Shown here in pieces: positions 1-11,585 of a stretch of 64,000 nucleotides of DNA. A program made the position numbers and the translations under genes. Under the pieces are notes generated by a model. That model had not been told where the DNA came from. It searched no databases and saw only the letters and a list, made by a program, of their open reading frames with translations. Origin of the DNA: Enterobacter sp. 638 (lineage in GTDB: Bacteria; Pseudomonadota; Gammaproteobacteria; Enterobacterales; Enterobacteriaceae). The DNA is taken from the NCBI RefSeq assembly GCF_000016325.1, contig NC_009436.1:806001-870000 (forward strand), given 5' to 3'. Positions within the stretch are counted from its first letter, which is position 1. Each line of letters begins with the position of its first letter.

Positions 1-340
<340 letters not shown>

Positions 341-376
341 TAAGGTTCTACCCCTTATTAGTACCGTGTATGGATA

Positions 377-400
377 GGGGCCTCTTAATGGCCCCTTTTT
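377..400 (+). terminator. rpsB-tsf intergenic terminator or attenuator
   Basis: A 6-bp GGGGCC/GGCCCC stem (377-382 with 390-395) is followed directly by five T. It lies between rpsB and tsf, which are normally co-transcribed, so it is probably a partial terminator that lowers tsf expression relative to rpsB. That role is inferred from position. Confidence 0.75.
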
Positions 401-460
401 CACTTTTAAACCTGTTTGGTTCAATGAGCCGAGCAGGTCATCTCTCCCGAGGATTTAAGA

Positions 461-1312
461 ATGGCTGAAATTACCGCATCCCTGGTAAAAGAGCTGCGCG
501 AACGTACTGGCGCAGGCATGATGGATTGCAAAAAAGCACTGGTTGAAGCTAACGGCGACATCGAGCTGGCAATCGAAAACATGCGTAAATCCGGCGCGAT
601 CAAAGCGGCGAAAAAAGCAGGCAACGTTGCTGCTGACGGCGTAATCCTGACCAAAATCGACGGCACCTACGGCATCATTCTGGAAGTTAACTGCCAGACT
701 GACTTCGTAGCAAAAGACGGTGGTTTCCAGGCATTTGCTAACAAAGTTCTTGACGCTGCTATCGCTGGCAAAATCACTGACGTTGACGTTCTGAAAGCAC
801 AGTTCGAAGAAGAACGTGTTGCGCTGGTTGCTAAAATTGGTGAGAACATCAACATCCGTCGTGTTGCTTCCATCGAAGGCGACGTTCTGGGTTCTTACCA
901 GCACGGTGCACGTATCGGTGTTCTGGTTGCTGCTAAAGGCGCTGACGAAGAGCTGGTTAAACAGCTGGCTATGCACATCGCGGCAAGCAAACCAGAATTC
1001 GTTAAGCCAGAAGACGTGTCTGCTGAAGTTGTAGAAAAAGAGTACCAGGTTCAGCTCGACATCGCTATGCAGTCTGGCAAGCCGAAAGAAATCGCAGAGA
1101 AAATGGTTGAAGGCCGCATGAAGAAATTCACCGGCGAAGTTTCTCTGACGGGTCAGCCATTCGTTATGGATCCAACCAAGTCTGTTGCTCAGCTGCTGAA
1201 AGAGCACAATGCTGACGTGACTGGTTTCATCCGCTTCGAAGTGGGCGAAGGCATCGAGAAAGTTGAAACTGACTTCGCAGCAGAAGTTGCTGCAATGTCC
1301 AAGCAGTCTTAA
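461..1312 (+). CDS. tsf: Elongation factor Ts
   Basis: EF-Ts is the guanine nucleotide exchange factor that regenerates EF-Tu-GTP from EF-Tu-GDP during translation elongation. The 283-residue product matches the E. coli length. The N-terminal module has the signature [16 protein letters not shown] (about residues 12-27), and the conserved TDFVAKD motif sits near residue 80. The ATG at 461 follows a GAGGAT Shine-Dalgarno. A strong Rho-independent hairpin follows the stop, so rpsB-tsf forms one unit. Confidence 0.98.
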   Translation: MAEITASLVKELRERTGAGMMDCKKALVEANGDIELAIENMRKSGAIKAAKKAGNVAADGVILTKIDGTYGIILEVNCQTDFVAKDGGFQAFANKVLDAAIAGKITDVDVLKAQFEEERVALVAKIGENINIRRVASIEGDVLGSYQHGARIGVLVAAKGADEELVKQLAMHIAASKPEFVKPEDVSAEVVEKEYQVQLDIAMQSGKPKEIAEKMVEGRMKKFTGEVSLTGQPFVMDPTKSVAQLLKEHNADVTGFIRFEVGEGIEKVETDFAAEVAAMSKQS

Positions 1313-1323
1313 GGATTGCGAAG

Positions 1324-1349
1324 GAGCCGCCTGAGGGCGGCTTCTTTTT
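1324..1349 (+). terminator. Intrinsic terminator after tsf
   Basis: GCCGCC (1326-1331) pairs with GGCGGC (1336-1341) around a TGAG loop, extended by an A-T pair, and is followed by CTTTTT. It lies 12 bp after the tsf stop. Confidence 0.9.
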
Positions 1350-1460
1350 GCCCGTCATGTAAAAATCAGACAGAAACCCGTAGTTTCTGCACTGATAAGC
1401 GACGTACTATGTCGCCAGAATTAACCCCATCTCAATCGTTGACAGTCTCAGGAAAGAAAC

Positions 1461-2186
1461 ATGGCTACCAATGCAAAACCCGTGTACAAACGCATTCTGC
1501 TTAAGCTTAGTGGCGAAGCGCTGCAGGGAACAGAAGGCTTCGGTATCGACGCAAGCATTCTTGACCGCATGGCACAGGAAATCAAAGAACTGGTTGAACT
1601 GGGTATCCAGGTTGGCGTGGTAATTGGCGGTGGTAACCTTTTCCGTGGCGCTGGTCTGGCGAAAGCGGGTATGAACCGTGTTGTGGGTGACCACATGGGT
1701 ATGCTGGCTACCGTGATGAATGGTCTGGCAATGCGTGATGCACTTCATCGCGCCTATGTGAACGCTCGCCTGATGTCCGCTATTCCGCTGAATGGCGTGT
1801 GCGATAACTACAGCTGGGCAGAAGCTATCAGTCTGCTGCGCAATAACCGCGTGGTGATTCTTTCCGCGGGTACCGGTAATCCTTTCTTTACGACCGATTC
1901 TGCAGCGTGTCTGCGTGGTATTGAAATCGAAGCCGACGTGGTGTTGAAAGCGACCAAAGTGGATGGCGTGTTTACCGCCGATCCAGCAAAAGATCCTTCC
2001 GCAACGATGTACGAACAGCTGAGCTACAACGAAGTACTGGATCAAGAGCTGAAAGTCATGGATCTTGCTGCCTTTACGCTGGCTCGCGACCACAAATTAC
2101 CGATTCGTGTTTTCAACATGAATAAGCCCGGAGCACTGCGTCGCGTAGTGATGGGCGAAAAAGAAGGCACTTTGATCACGGAATAA
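1461..2186 (+). CDS. pyrH: UMP kinase
   Basis: PyrH phosphorylates UMP to UDP in pyrimidine nucleotide synthesis. It is a hexameric enzyme of the amino-acid kinase fold, not related to eukaryotic UMP kinases. The 241-residue length equals that of E. coli. Visible motifs are KLSGEALQG near residue 15, [11 protein letters not shown] near residue 55 and the nucleotide-binding [12 protein letters not shown] near residue 140. The ATG at 1461 follows AGGAAAG. It stands alone between the tsf terminator and the frr promoter region. Confidence 0.98.
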
Positions 2187-2261
2187 TTTCCGTTGACGAT
2201 AAATACAGGTAAGATTCCGCTTTACTTTGTAGTGATTTCTTACCTCGACGCGCCTCAGGCG

Positions 2262-2288
2262 TTGTCATGATTTAAACGCGACTATACT
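2262..2288 (+). promoter_or_regulatory. Candidate sigma-70 promoter for frr
   Basis: TTGTCA (2262-2267) and TATACT (2283-2288) lie 15 bp apart in the 168-bp pyrH-frr gap. The -10 is good but the spacer is shorter than the usual 16-18 bp, so the true -35 may differ. Confidence 0.45.
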
Positions 2289-2354
2289 TAGCACACCTAA
2301 AGTGGCTGTGTTGGCGGATAGTCTGCCTGAAACAAGTTTTCAAGGATTCGTAAC

Positions 2355-2912
2355 GTGATTAGCGATATCAGAAAAGATGCTGAAGTGCGCATGGAAAAAT
2401 GCGTAGAAGCCTTCAAAAACCAAATTAGCAAAGTGCGCACTGGCCGCGCTTCTCCAAGCCTGCTGGATGGCATTATCGTAGAATATTACGGTACGCCAAC
2501 ACCGCTGCGTCAGCTGGCGAGCGTCACGGTAGAAGATACCCGTACGCTGAAAATCAACGTCTTTGACCGTTCTTTGGGCCCGGCTGTTGAAAAAGCGATT
2601 ATGGCTTCTGATTTGGGTCTGAACCCAAGCTCAGCAGGTACCGACATTCGCGTTCCGCTTCCAGCGCTGACAGAAGAACGTCGTAAAGAGCTGATCAAAG
2701 TGGTTCGTGGTGAAGCAGAAGGCGCGCGTGTTGCGGTACGTAACGTCCGTCGTGATGCGAACGACAAAGTGAAAGCACTGCTGAAAGATAAAGAAATTAG
2801 CGAAGATGACGATCGCCGTTCTCAGGACGACGTGCAGAAACTGACAGACGCAGCCATCAAAAAACTTGATGCGGCGCTGGCAGATAAAGAAGCGGAACTG
2901 ATGCAGTTCTGA
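2355..2912 (+). CDS. frr: Ribosome recycling factor
   Basis: RRF works with EF-G to split the post-termination ribosome so the subunits can be reused. The 185 residues equal the E. coli length. The start is GTG at 2355 after AAGGATTCG, and the protein begins [10 protein letters not shown]. The three-helix-bundle domain contains [14 protein letters not shown] (about 26-39) and the C-terminal helix is rich in charged residues. A terminator follows the stop. Confidence 0.98.
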   Translation: MISDIRKDAEVRMEKCVEAFKNQISKVRTGRASPSLLDGIIVEYYGTPTPLRQLASVTVEDTRTLKINVFDRSLGPAVEKAIMASDLGLNPSSAGTDIRVPLPALTEERRKELIKVVRGEAEGARVAVRNVRRDANDKVKALLKDKEISEDDDRRSQDDVQKLTDAAIKKLDAALADKEAELMQF

Positions 2913-2930
2913 TTTCTGACATAATCTGAT

Positions 2931-2980
2931 AAACGCCGTTCAGAAAGTCCTTGTGACTTTGCTGGCGGCGTTTTGCTTTT
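2931..2980 (+). terminator. Intrinsic terminator after frr
   Basis: AAACGCCG (2931-2938) pairs with CGGCGTTT (2966-2973). The stem continues inside with AAAGTC/GACTTT, and T-rich sequence follows. It lies 18 bp after the frr stop. Confidence 0.85.
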
Positions 2981-3009
2981 ATATGGTTTAACTATCTCCC
3001 GGGCATCTC

Positions 3010-4209
3010 ATGAAGCATTTAACTCTCCTCGGCTCGACCGGCTCTATTGGTTGCAGCACTCTCGACGTTGTTCGCCACAATCCTGAAGAATACACGGTGA
3101 CCGCCCTTGTGGCCGGGAAAAACGTGCAGCGCATGGTTGAACAATGTCTTGAGTTCTCTCCCCGTTATGCGGTGATGGATGACGAGGAAAGTGCTCGCCA
3201 GGTTAAAGCGTTGCTGGCGGATCGGGGAAGTTGTACAGAAGTCATGAGTGGGCGACAAGCCGCGTGTGATATGGCTGCGCTGGATGACGTCGATCAGGTG
3301 ATGGCGGCCATTGTGGGCGCAGCAGGGCTTTTGCCCACGCTCGCGGCAATTGACGCCGGGAAAACCGTTTTACTGGCAAATAAAGAGGCACTCGTGACAT
3401 GCGGACGCCTTTTTATGGATGCCGTAAAACAGCGAGGCGCGCGACTTTTACCGGTGGATAGCGAACATAACGCGATTTTTCAGAGTTTACCGCAACCTTT
3501 TCAGGAAAACCTAGGGTACGCTGATCTTGAGCAAAATGGCGTTGTGTCCGTTTTGCTCACCGGGTCTGGTGGCCCGTTCCGTGAAACGCCATTGTCTGAA
3601 CTGGTCTCAATGACGCCCGATCAGGCATGCCGTCATCCGAACTGGTCGATGGGGCGAAAAATCTCTGTCGACTCAGCCACCATGATGAATAAAGGTCTGG
3701 AATACATTGAAGCCCGCTGGTTATTTAACGCGTCTGCAAAACAGATGGAAGTGTTGATTCACCCGCAGTCGGTGATTCACTCCATGGTGCGCTATCAAGA
3801 TGGCAGCGTAATTGCGCAGTTGGGTGAACCGGATATGCGTACGCCAATCGCTCATTCGATGGCGTGGCCAAACCGGGTAATGTCGGGAGCTAAACCACTC
3901 GATTTTTGCGCGCTGAGTGCACTCACTTTCAGCGAACCTGACTACGACCGTTACCCTTGTCTGAAGCTGGCGATGAACGCTTTTGATCAGGGACAAGCGG
4001 CAACGACAGCATTGAATGCAGCTAACGAAATTACGGTTGAGGCATTTCTGAAACAGCAGATCCGCTTTACGGATATTGCGGCGCTTAATCTGTCGGTTCT
4101 CGAAGAGATGGATTTACGGGAACCGCAGAGCGTTGAAGAAGTGCTGGCTGTCGATTCACAAGCTCGCATGGCGGCGCGTAAAGCGGTGACGCATCTCGCA
4201 AGCCGGTGA
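3010..4209 (+). CDS. dxr: 1-deoxy-D-xylulose 5-phosphate reductoisomerase
   Basis: Dxr (IspC) converts DXP to 2-C-methyl-D-erythritol 4-phosphate with NADPH, the committed step of the MEP isoprenoid pathway and the target of fosmidomycin. The 399-residue protein has the N-terminal NADPH motif LLGSTGSIG (residues 5-13). The metal ligands lie in VDSEH near residue 150 and in [11 protein letters not shown] near residue 230. Its placement upstream of uppS fits: isoprenoid precursors feed undecaprenyl phosphate synthesis. Confidence 0.98.
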   Translation: MKHLTLLGSTGSIGCSTLDVVRHNPEEYTVTALVAGKNVQRMVEQCLEFSPRYAVMDDEESARQVKALLADRGSCTEVMSGRQAACDMAALDDVDQVMAAIVGAAGLLPTLAAIDAGKTVLLANKEALVTCGRLFMDAVKQRGARLLPVDSEHNAIFQSLPQPFQENLGYADLEQNGVVSVLLTGSGGPFRETPLSELVSMTPDQACRHPNWSMGRKISVDSATMMNKGLEYIEARWLFNASAKQMEVLIHPQSVIHSMVRYQDGSVIAQLGEPDMRTPIAHSMAWPNRVMSGAKPLDFCALSALTFSEPDYDRYPCLKLAMNAFDQGQAATTALNAANEITVEAFLKQQIRFTDIAALNLSVLEEMDLREPQSVEEVLAVDSQARMAARKAVTHLASR

Positions 4210-4308
4210 TAATCCACCGACTCGTGCTTGTGTTGTTTGTTAGCGTTAGGCTTCAGTGATATAGTCTGCGCCACCTGATCGCAGGTATTTGGCTTTAAGT
4301 GGTCAGGT

Positions 4309-4334
4309 AAGCCGTGGTTTGACACGGCTTTTTT
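4309..4334 (+). terminator. Intrinsic terminator between dxr and uppS
   Basis: AAGCCGTG (4309-4316) pairs with CACGGCTT (4323-4330) around a six-base loop, followed by a T run. It lies about 100 bp after dxr and 60 bp before uppS, so it separates the two units or attenuates read-through. Confidence 0.8.
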
Positions 4335-4394
4335 ATGTAATGGCTTCAGTATTCCTGAGTACCGTTAAATCCTTTCAGGGACTAAAAACGCGTT

Positions 4395-5153
4395 ATGTTG
4401 TCTGCGAATCAACCAATAAGCGAAAACTTGCCAGCTCATGGCTGTCGCCATGTAGCAATCATTATGGATGGCAATGGCCGCTGGGCGAAAAGACAAGGGA
4501 AGATACGAGCCTTTGGGCATAAAGCTGGGGCGAAATCTGTACGTCGCGCCGTTTCATTTGCCGCCAATAACGGCATTGATGCGTTAACGCTCTATGCTTT
4601 TAGCAGTGAAAACTGGAATCGACCTCCGCAGGAAGTGACTGCGTTGATGGAGCTGTTTGTGTGGGCGCTCGACAGCGAAGTAAAAAGCCTGCACCGCCAC
4701 AACGTTCGCTTGCGCATTATTGGCGATACCAGTCGTTTTAACTCACGTTTGCAGGAACGTATTCGCAAAGCGGAAGCGGTGACCGAAAATAATACAGGTC
4801 TGACGCTCAATATCGCTGCGAACTACGGCGGACGCTGGGATATTATCCAGGGGGTTCGGCATCTGGCCGAGCAAGTTCAGGAAGGGCTGTTAAGACCCGA
4901 CCAGATTGATGAAGAGGCGCTGGGTCAGCAAATCTGCATGAATGAACTCGCACCCGTGGATTTGGTAATTAGGACAGGGGGAGAACACCGCATCAGTAAC
5001 TTTTTGCTTTGGCAAATTGCCTACGCCGAACTTTACTTTACGGATGTGCTCTGGCCCGATTTTGATGAACAAGACTTTGAAGGTGCGCTGTATGCCTTTG
5101 CCAATCGTGAGCGTCGCTTCGGCGGTACTGAGCCAGGCGCCGAAAAAGTCTGA
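4395..5153 (+). CDS. uppS: Undecaprenyl diphosphate synthase (cis-prenyltransferase)
   Basis: UppS (IspU) adds eight isopentenyl units to farnesyl diphosphate, giving the C55 lipid carrier used for peptidoglycan and O-antigen. The protein is 252 residues, close to the E. coli enzyme. The catalytic Asp25 sits in IIMDGNGRWA, the SSENWNRP motif follows near residue 72, and the C-terminal RTGGEHRISNFLLWQ motif is intact. It heads a tightly spaced run with cdsA 12 bp downstream. Confidence 0.98.
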   Translation: MLSANQPISENLPAHGCRHVAIIMDGNGRWAKRQGKIRAFGHKAGAKSVRRAVSFAANNGIDALTLYAFSSENWNRPPQEVTALMELFVWALDSEVKSLHRHNVRLRIIGDTSRFNSRLQERIRKAEAVTENNTGLTLNIAANYGGRWDIIQGVRHLAEQVQEGLLRPDQIDEEALGQQICMNELAPVDLVIRTGGEHRISNFLLWQIAYAELYFTDVLWPDFDEQDFEGALYAFANRERRFGGTEPGAEKV

Positions 5154-5165
5154 TGGGGGTAGCTT

Positions 5166-6023
5166 TTGCTGAAGTATCGCCTGATTTCCGCTTTTGTATT
5201 AATACCCATCGTCATTGCGGCGCTGTTTTTACTGCCCCCGATGGGATTTGCTATTGTCACGCTGGTGGTGTGTATGCTTGCCGCGTGGGAATGGGGACAG
5301 CTTAGCGGCTTTACCTCGCGCACTCAGCGAGTATGGCTGGCGGTGCTCTGTGGTCTGTTATTGGCCCTGATGCTGTTTATGTTGCCCGAGTATCATCACG
5401 ATATTCATCAGCCGTTGGTGGCAGGTTGGCTATGGGCCTCACTGGGTTGGTGGATTGCCGCGTTGCTGCTGGTTCTTTTCTATCCTGAGTCTGCGGCTAT
5501 CTGGCGCAACTCTAAAACGCTGCGTCTGATTTTTGGCCTGCTCACTATTATTCCATTTTTCTGGGGGATGCTCGTGTTGCGCGCCTGGCATTATGACGAA
5601 AACCACTACAGCGGCGCGTTGTGGCTACTTTATGTGATGATTCTCGTCTGGGGTGCTGACTCAGGTGCCTATATGTTTGGTAAACTGTTTGGCAAACATA
5701 AACTGGCGCCAAAAGTTTCGCCTGGTAAGACCTGGCAGGGATTCATCGGTGGTCTGTTTACAGCAGCGATTATCTCCTGGGGATATGGCGTCTGGGCGAA
5801 TCTGGACGTCGCGCCGACAACACTGCTGATTTGCTCTATCTTTGCTGCGTTGGCATCCGTATTAGGTGATTTGACCGAAAGTATGTTCAAGCGTGAAGCA
5901 GGGATTAAAGACAGTGGTCACCTCATTCCAGGACATGGTGGAATATTGGACCGTATTGATAGCCTGACGGCTGCGGTTCCTGTGTTTGCATGCCTGTTGT
6001 TTCTGGTATTCGGGACGATTTAA
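5166..6023 (+). CDS. cdsA: Phosphatidate cytidylyltransferase
   Basis: CdsA makes CDP-diacylglycerol from phosphatidate and CTP, the branch point to all enteric phospholipids. It is an integral inner-membrane protein of 285 residues with about eight hydrophobic segments. The family signature [17 protein letters not shown] lies near residues 256-272. The start is TTG at 5166 with a GGGGGT Shine-Dalgarno, as in E. coli. rseP begins 11 bp after the stop. Confidence 0.97.
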   Translation: MLKYRLISAFVLIPIVIAALFLLPPMGFAIVTLVVCMLAAWEWGQLSGFTSRTQRVWLAVLCGLLLALMLFMLPEYHHDIHQPLVAGWLWASLGWWIAALLLVLFYPESAAIWRNSKTLRLIFGLLTIIPFFWGMLVLRAWHYDENHYSGALWLLYVMILVWGADSGAYMFGKLFGKHKLAPKVSPGKTWQGFIGGLFTAAIISWGYGVWANLDVAPTTLLICSIFAALASVLGDLTESMFKREAGIKDSGHLIPGHGGILDRIDSLTAAVPVFACLLFLVFGTI

Positions 6024-6034
6024 CGGAAGGTTTT

Positions 6035-7387
6035 ATGCTGAGCATTCTCTGGAATCTGGCGGCGTTCATAGTTGCACTGGGTGTACTGATTACCGTGCAT
6101 GAATTTGGCCACTTCTGGGTTGCCCGGCGCTGCGGAGTGCGGGTCGAGCGTTTTTCTATTGGCTTTGGCAAATCGCTGTGGCGTCGTACCGATCGCTATG
6201 GCACTGAGTTTGTCATCGCGCTGATCCCTCTTGGCGGCTACGTCAAAATGCTGGATGAACGCGTAGAATCTGTCGCGCCCGAAATGCGACACTACGCGTT
6301 CAACAACAAAACAGTGAGCCAACGCGCCGCTATCATCGCTGCCGGTCCGGTAGCCAACTTCATCTTTGCTGTCTTCGCTTATTGGCTGGTGTTTATCATC
6401 GGTGTCCCTGGTGTTCGTCCGGTTGTTGGTGAAATTACCGCCAACTCCATCGCAGCAACTGCGCAAATTACGCCAGGCATGGAACTTAAAGCGATCGATG
6501 GCATCGAAACCCCTGATTGGGATGCCGTAAGGCTGCAATTGGTCTCTAAGATTGGCGATGAAAAAGCATCAGTTAGCGTATCGCCGGTGGGTGAGAGTCA
6601 GCGCCAGGAGAAAGTTCTAGATTTGCGTCAGTGGGCTTTTGAGCCAGACAAAGAAGATCCCGTTGCCGCGTTGGGGATTCGCCCACGCGGTGCGCAGATT
6701 GAGCCAGTGTTAGCCGAAGTGCAAAATGATTCAGCGGCACGTAAAGCAGGTTTGCAAGCGGGCGACAGGATCGTTAAAGTCGATGGTCAGCCTTTAACGC
6801 AATGGATGACCTTTGTTAATCTGGTGCGCGATAATCCCGGCACACCGTTAGCGCTGGAAGTTGAAAGGCAGGGGAGTCCGCTCTCTTTGACGCTGATTCC
6901 GGATACCAAACCGGGCGGTGGCAAGGCTGAGGGGTTTGCTGGCGTCGTGCCAAAAGTGATCCCACTGCCAGATGAGTACAAGACAATACGCCAGTATGGG
7001 CCGTTTAGCGCAATCGTTGAAGCCACGGATAAAACATGGCAATTGATGAAGCTTACGGTCACTATGTTGGGGAAATTGATAACTGGTGACGTAAAACTGA
7101 ACAACCTCAGTGGGCCGATTTCTATCGCCCAAGGGGCTGGGATGTCAGCGGAATTCGGGGTGATCTACTATCTCATGTTTCTCGCGCTCATAAGCGTGAA
7201 CCTCGGGATAATCAACCTGTTCCCGCTTCCTGTTTTAGATGGGGGGCATCTGCTGTTTTTAGCGATTGAAAAGCTAAAAGGCGGACCAGTATCCGAGCGA
7301 GTTCAAGACTTTAGTTATCGCATTGGCTCGATATTGCTAGTGTTGTTAATGGGGCTTGCACTTTTCAATGATTTCTCTCGGTTGTAA
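6035..7387 (+). CDS. rseP: Site-2 intramembrane zinc protease RseP
   Basis: RseP cuts the anti-sigma factor RseA inside the membrane after DegS cleavage, releasing sigma-E in the envelope stress response; it also clears remnant signal peptides. The zinc motif HEFGH is at residues 22-26, two PDZ domains lie in the middle, and the third metal ligand is in the C-terminal LDGGH motif. The frame is open upstream to 5990, but the ATG at 6035 follows ACGGAAGG and gives exactly 450 residues, the E. coli length. bamA, a main beneficiary of sigma-E output, follows. Confidence 0.97.
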   Translation: MLSILWNLAAFIVALGVLITVHEFGHFWVARRCGVRVERFSIGFGKSLWRRTDRYGTEFVIALIPLGGYVKMLDERVESVAPEMRHYAFNNKTVSQRAAIIAAGPVANFIFAVFAYWLVFIIGVPGVRPVVGEITANSIAATAQITPGMELKAIDGIETPDWDAVRLQLVSKIGDEKASVSVSPVGESQRQEKVLDLRQWAFEPDKEDPVAALGIRPRGAQIEPVLAEVQNDSAARKAGLQAGDRIVKVDGQPLTQWMTFVNLVRDNPGTPLALEVERQGSPLSLTLIPDTKPGGGKAEGFAGVVPKVIPLPDEYKTIRQYGPFSAIVEATDKTWQLMKLTVTMLGKLITGDVKLNNLSGPISIAQGAGMSAEFGVIYYLMFLALISVNLGIINLFPLPVLDGGHLLFLAIEKLKGGPVSERVQDFSYRIGSILLVLLMGLALFNDFSRL

Positions 7388-7418
7388 GAGAGAGTGTTAG
7401 GAAGAACGCATAATAACG

Positions 7419-9836
7419 ATGGCGATGAAAAAGTTGCTCATAGCGTCGCTGCTGTTTAGCAGCGCGACCGTATACGGTGCTGAAGGTTTCGTAGTGAAGG
7501 ATATTCATTTCGAAGGTCTTCAGCGTGTCGCCGTTGGTGCGGCCCTCCTCAGCATGCCAGTTCGCCAGGGCGACACGGTTAATGATGAAGATATCAGTAA
7601 TACCATTCGCGCATTGTTTGCCACTGGCAACTTTGAGGATGTCCGCGTCCTTCGCGATGGTGATACGCTGCTGGTACAGGTGAAGGAACGCCCAACGATT
7701 GCCAGTATCACTTTCTCCGGTAATAAGTCGGTTAAAGACGATATGCTCAAGCAAAACCTTGAAGCATCGGGTGTTCGTGTCGGTGAATCTCTTGACCGCA
7801 CAACCCTGTCTGATATCGAAAAAGGACTGGAAGATTTCTACTATAGCGTCGGTAAATACAGCGCGAGCGTAAAAGCCGTTGTCACACCGCTGCCGCGTAA
7901 CCGTGTCGATCTGAAGCTCGTCTTCCAGGAAGGCGTTTCCGCAAAAATTCAGCAGATCAATATCGTGGGTAACCACGCGTTCACTACGGACGAATTGATC
8001 TCTACATTCCAGCTCCGCGACGAAGTGCCGTGGTGGAACGTGGTTGGCGATCGTAAATATCAGAAACAAAAGCTTGCAGGCGACCTTGAAACCCTGCGTA
8101 GCTACTATCTGGATCGCGGTTACGCCCGTTTCAATATCGACTCTACTCAGGTCAGTCTGACTCCAGACAAGAAAGGTATCTACATTACGGTAAACATTAC
8201 TGAAGGCGATCAATATAAGCTTTCAGGTGTTGAAGTGAGTGGAAACCTGGCGGGCCATTCTGCTGAAATCGAGAGTCTGACTAAACTTCAGCCGGGCGAG
8301 CTGTACAGCGGTGCAAAAGTCACCAAAATGGAAGACGGCATTAAAAAGCTGCTCGGCCGTTATGGTTATGCTTATCCGCGCGTACAGACTCAGCCTGAAA
8401 TTAACGATACCGACAAGACTGTTAAACTCCGCGTGAACGTCGATGCGGGTAACCGTTTCTACGTGCGTAAAATCCGCTTTGAAGGTAACGATACCTCCAA
8501 AGATTCCGTACTGCGCCGCGAAATGCGCCAGATGGAAGGCGCGTGGTTGGGTAGCGATCTTGTCGATCAGGGTAAAGAACGTCTGAACCGTTTGGGCTAT
8601 TTCGAAACGGTTGATACGGATACCCAGCGTGTTGCGGGCAGTCCTGATCAGGTAGACGTTGTCTACAAAGTCAAAGAACGTAACACCGGTAGCTTCAACT
8701 TCGGTGTCGGTTACGGTACTGAGAGTGGTGTTAGCTTCCAGGTTGGCGTTCAGCAGGATAACTGGTTAGGTACTGGCTATTCCGTTGGTATCAACGGCAC
8801 CAAAAACGATTACCAGACATATTCCGAATTCTCGGTCACTAACCCATACTTTACTGTTGATGGTGTGAGTCTCGGCGGTCGTATTTTCTATAACGACTTT
8901 AAAGCTGACGATGCGGACCTGTCTTCCTATACCAACAAAAGCTATGGTTTAGACGGAACGCTTGGCTTCCCGATTAATGAATACAACACCCTGCGTGCTG
9001 GCTTAGGTTACGTGCATAACGACCTGTCCAATATGCAACCGCAGGTGGCGATGTGGCGTTATCTGGACTCAATCGGTCAAGCAGCCAGCAAATCCAGCGA
9101 CAACAATGGTTTTGCTGCAGATGATTTCACCTTTAACTACGGCTGGACGTATAACCGTCTCGACCGTGGTTTCTTCCCAACCGAAGGTTCTCGTGTCAAC
9201 CTAAACGGTAAAGTAACCGTCCCAGGCTCCGATAACGAGTTCTATAAATTGACGCTTGATACTGCATCCTATTTCCCGATCGATGATGATCATAAATGGG
9301 TGGTTCTGGGTCGTACGCGTTGGGGCTATGGTGACGGGTTAGGTGGCAAAGAGTTGCCATTCTACGAAAACTTCTATGCCGGTGGTTCCAGCACGGTGCG
9401 CGGCTTCCAGTCCAATAACATTGGTCCAAAAGCGGTGTATTACGGCGGTAACGACAAAGATAACTGTAATAAGACATCTTCCAGCGAAGTATGTAGTTCT
9501 GATGACGCAGTAGGCGGTAACGCCATGGGTGTCGCCAGCCTGGAAATCATCACACCTACGCCGTTTATCAGCGACAAGTATGCGAACTCAGTGCGTACTT
9601 CGTTCTTCTGGGATGCGGGTACGGTATGGGATACCAACTGGGAAAACACTGCGCAGATGAAAGCGGCTGGTGTGCCGGACTATAGCGATCCGAGCAACAT
9701 TCGCATGTCTGCAGGTATCGCATTACAATGGATGTCACCGTTGGGGCCGTTGGTCTTCTCTTACGCCCAACCGTTTAAGAAATACGATGGAGACAAAGCG
9801 GAGCAATTCCAGTTTAACATTGGTAAAACTTGGTAA
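7419..9836 (+). CDS. bamA: Outer-membrane protein assembly factor BamA
   Basis: BamA is the essential core of the BAM complex that inserts beta-barrel proteins in the outer membrane. The 805-residue precursor has a Sec signal ending before AEGF (about residue 20), five POTRA repeats (to about residue 420) and a 16-strand barrel. The conserved loop-6 motif VRGF is present and the C-terminus ends in Trp (IGKTW). It is about five residues shorter than E. coli BamA, as expected from surface-loop variation. skp, encoding a chaperone for the same substrates, follows. Confidence 0.98.
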   Translation: MAMKKLLIASLLFSSATVYGAEGFVVKDIHFEGLQRVAVGAALLSMPVRQGDTVNDEDISNTIRALFATGNFEDVRVLRDGDTLLVQVKERPTIASITFSGNKSVKDDMLKQNLEASGVRVGESLDRTTLSDIEKGLEDFYYSVGKYSASVKAVVTPLPRNRVDLKLVFQEGVSAKIQQINIVGNHAFTTDELISTFQLRDEVPWWNVVGDRKYQKQKLAGDLETLRSYYLDRGYARFNIDSTQVSLTPDKKGIYITVNITEGDQYKLSGVEVSGNLAGHSAEIESLTKLQPGELYSGAKVTKMEDGIKKLLGRYGYAYPRVQTQPEINDTDKTVKLRVNVDAGNRFYVRKIRFEGNDTSKDSVLRREMRQMEGAWLGSDLVDQGKERLNRLGYFETVDTDTQRVAGSPDQVDVVYKVKERNTGSFNFGVGYGTESGVSFQVGVQQDNWLGTGYSVGINGTKNDYQTYSEFSVTNPYFTVDGVSLGGRIFYNDFKADDADLSSYTNKSYGLDGTLGFPINEYNTLRAGLGYVHNDLSNMQPQVAMWRYLDSIGQAASKSSDNNGFAADDFTFNYGWTYNRLDRGFFPTEGSRVNLNGKVTVPGSDNEFYKLTLDTASYFPIDDDHKWVVLGRTRWGYGDGLGGKELPFYENFYAGGSSTVRGFQSNNIGPKAVYYGGNDKDNCNKTSSSEVCSSDDAVGGNAMGVASLEIITPTPFISDKYANSVRTSFFWDAGTVWDTNWENTAQMKAAGVPDYSDPSNIRMSAGIALQWMSPLGPLVFSYAQPFKKYDGDKAEQFQFNIGKTW

Positions 9837-9881
9837 TAATCCGTTGCGATGGAATGCGTTTGCAGTGTAGCGCTGACAACC

Positions 9882-9903
9882 GGCGATCGCATAGACGATC
9901 GCC
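9882..9903 (+). other. Hairpin in the bamA-skp gap
   Basis: GGCGATCG (9882-9889) and CGATCGCC (9896-9903) form a perfect 8-bp stem with a six-base loop and no T run. It is more likely an mRNA stability or processing element than a terminator, because skp must be expressed from upstream or nearby promoters. Confidence 0.5.
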
Positions 9904-9958
9904 TTGCCACGCAAAGAACGGTACCTTCGGGTGCTAATGGGATGGTAAGGAGTTTATT

Positions 9959-10453
9959 GTGAAAAAGTGGTTATTAGCGGCAGGTCTTGGTTTGGCGATG
10001 GTGACTTCTGCTCAGGCAGCGGACAAAATTGCAATCGTCAACATGGGCAACCTGTTCCAGCAAGTTGCACAGAAAACCGGTGTTTCTGCAACGCTGGAAA
10101 ATGAATTCAAAGGCCGTGCTAGCGAACTGCAAGGTATGGAAAGCGATCTTCAGTCCAAAATGCAGCGTCTGCAGCGTGATGGTTCTACCATGAAAGCAAG
10201 CGATCGCAGCAAGCTGGAAAAAGACGTGATGGCACAGCGCCAGACCTTCTCCCAGAAAGCGCAGGCTTTTGAGCAGGATCGTCAGCGTCGCTCTAACGAA
10301 GAACGTGGCAAACTGGTCACTCGTATCCAGTCTGCGGTGAAATCCGTGGCAGCCGATCAGAGTATCGATCTGGTTGTTGACGCGAATGCCGTTGCTTTCA
10401 ATAGCAAAGATGTTAAAGACATCACTGCAGATGTACTGAAACAGGTTAAATAA
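9959..10453 (+). CDS. skp: Periplasmic chaperone Skp
   Basis: Skp is a trimeric periplasmic holdase that keeps outer-membrane proteins unfolded on the way to BAM. The start is GTG at 9959 with TAAGGAG upstream. A Sec signal of about 20 residues ends in AQA before [10 protein letters not shown]. The mature part is mostly charged coiled-coil tentacle sequence (about residues 40-130). The 164 residues are three more than in E. coli, from small changes near residue 55-60 in the tentacle. lpxD starts 3 bp after the stop. Confidence 0.97.
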   Translation: MKKWLLAAGLGLAMVTSAQAADKIAIVNMGNLFQQVAQKTGVSATLENEFKGRASELQGMESDLQSKMQRLQRDGSTMKASDRSKLEKDVMAQRQTFSQKAQAFEQDRQRRSNEERGKLVTRIQSAVKSVAADQSIDLVVDANAVAFNSKDVKDITADVLKQVK

Positions 10454-10456
10454 GTA

Positions 10457-11482
10457 ATGCCTTCTATTCGACTGGCTGATCTAGCTCAGCAGTTGGATGC
10501 AGAATTACACGGTGATGGCGATATCGTCATCACCGCTGTTGCGTCCATGCAATCTGCTAAAACAGGCAACATTACGTTCATCGTAAGTCCTAAGTACCGT
10601 GAACACCTGGCACAATGCCAGGCGTCTGCTGTGGTTTTAACACAGGACGACCTTCCTTTTGCCACAGGCGCAGCGCTGGTAGTGAAAAATCCCTACCTGA
10701 CTTACGCGCGCATGGCTCAGATTTTAGATACCACGCCGCAGCCGGCACAGAACATTGCACCAAGTGCAGTGATCGATTCAACGGCGAAGCTGGGTAGCAA
10801 CGTATCAATTGGTGCGAACGCCGTTATCGAGTCCGATGTTGTTTTGGATGATAACGTGGTGATCGGTGCGGGTTGCTTCGTTGGCAAACACACTAAAATT
10901 GGTGCAGGCACTCGCTTGTGGGCCAATGTCACCGTTTATCATGAAATTGAGATCGGTGAACACTGCCTGATCCAGTCCAGTGCCGTGATCGGTTCGGATG
11001 GTTTTGGCTATGCCAACGATCGTGGTAATTGGATCAAGATCCCTCAGCTGGGTCGCGTGATTATCGGCGATCGTGTTGAGATCGGTGCATGCACGACGAT
11101 CGACCGCGGCGCGCTCGACGACACTCTTATTGGTAATGGTGTTATCATCGATAACCAATGTCAGATTGCGCATAACGTCGTGATTGGCGACAATACCGCA
11201 GTTGCGGGCGGCGTCATCATGGCAGGCAGCCTGAAAATTGGCCGCTACTGCATGATCGGCGGAGCCAGCGTGATCAATGGGCATATGGAAATATGCGACA
11301 AAGTCACGGTGACGGGCATGGGTATGGTGATGCGTCCTATCACTGAACCTGGTGTTTACTCCTCCGGCATTCCGTTGCAACCGAATAAGATGTGGCGTAA
11401 AACCGCAGCTCTGGTGATGAATATTGATGATATGAGTAAGCGCCTCAAGTCTATTGAGCGCAAAATCAATCAACAAGACTAA
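10457..11482 (+). CDS. lpxD: UDP-3-O-(3-hydroxymyristoyl)glucosamine N-acyltransferase
   Basis: LpxD adds the second 3-hydroxyacyl chain, from acyl-ACP, in lipid A synthesis. The 341 residues equal the E. coli length. An N-terminal uridine-binding domain is followed by a left-handed beta-helix of hexapeptide repeats (about 100-310). The catalytic His lies in [11 protein letters not shown] near residue 239. The substrate LpxC product and the neighbours fabZ, lpxA and lpxB belong to the same pathway. Confidence 0.98.
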   Translation: MPSIRLADLAQQLDAELHGDGDIVITAVASMQSAKTGNITFIVSPKYREHLAQCQASAVVLTQDDLPFATGAALVVKNPYLTYARMAQILDTTPQPAQNIAPSAVIDSTAKLGSNVSIGANAVIESDVVLDDNVVIGAGCFVGKHTKIGAGTRLWANVTVYHEIEIGEHCLIQSSAVIGSDGFGYANDRGNWIKIPQLGRVIIGDRVEIGACTTIDRGALDDTLIGNGVIIDNQCQIAHNVVIGDNTAVAGGVIMAGSLKIGRYCMIGGASVINGHMEICDKVTVTGMGMVMRPITEPGVYSSGIPLQPNKMWRKTAALVMNIDDMSKRLKSIERKINQQD

Positions 11483-11509
11483 GCGTTCATCCTTTAACGC
11501 TAAATTTCC

Positions 11510-11543
11510 CGGCCTGTCGGCTTTCTTATAATCCGGCAGGCCG
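11510..11543 (+). other. Long hairpin between lpxD and fabZ
   Basis: An 11-bp stem (11510-11520 with 11533-11543, one G-U pair) sits between lpxD and fabZ and is followed by TGTTATTATT, which is only weakly T-rich. It could be a leaky terminator or an RNA processing site that sets fabZ-lpxA levels relative to lpxD. Confidence 0.5.
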
Positions 11544-11585
11544 TGTTATTATTGCTATTCAGTACATTTTGACAGGAAGAGTATT

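Noticed and set aside
455..1207. A 250-codon open frame antisense to tsf
   Set aside because: It mirrors the strong codon bias of tsf, has no ribosome site and resembles no known protein.
7365..8213. A 282-codon open frame antisense to bamA
   Set aside because: It is a shadow of the highly biased bamA reading frame; BamA is conserved and intact.
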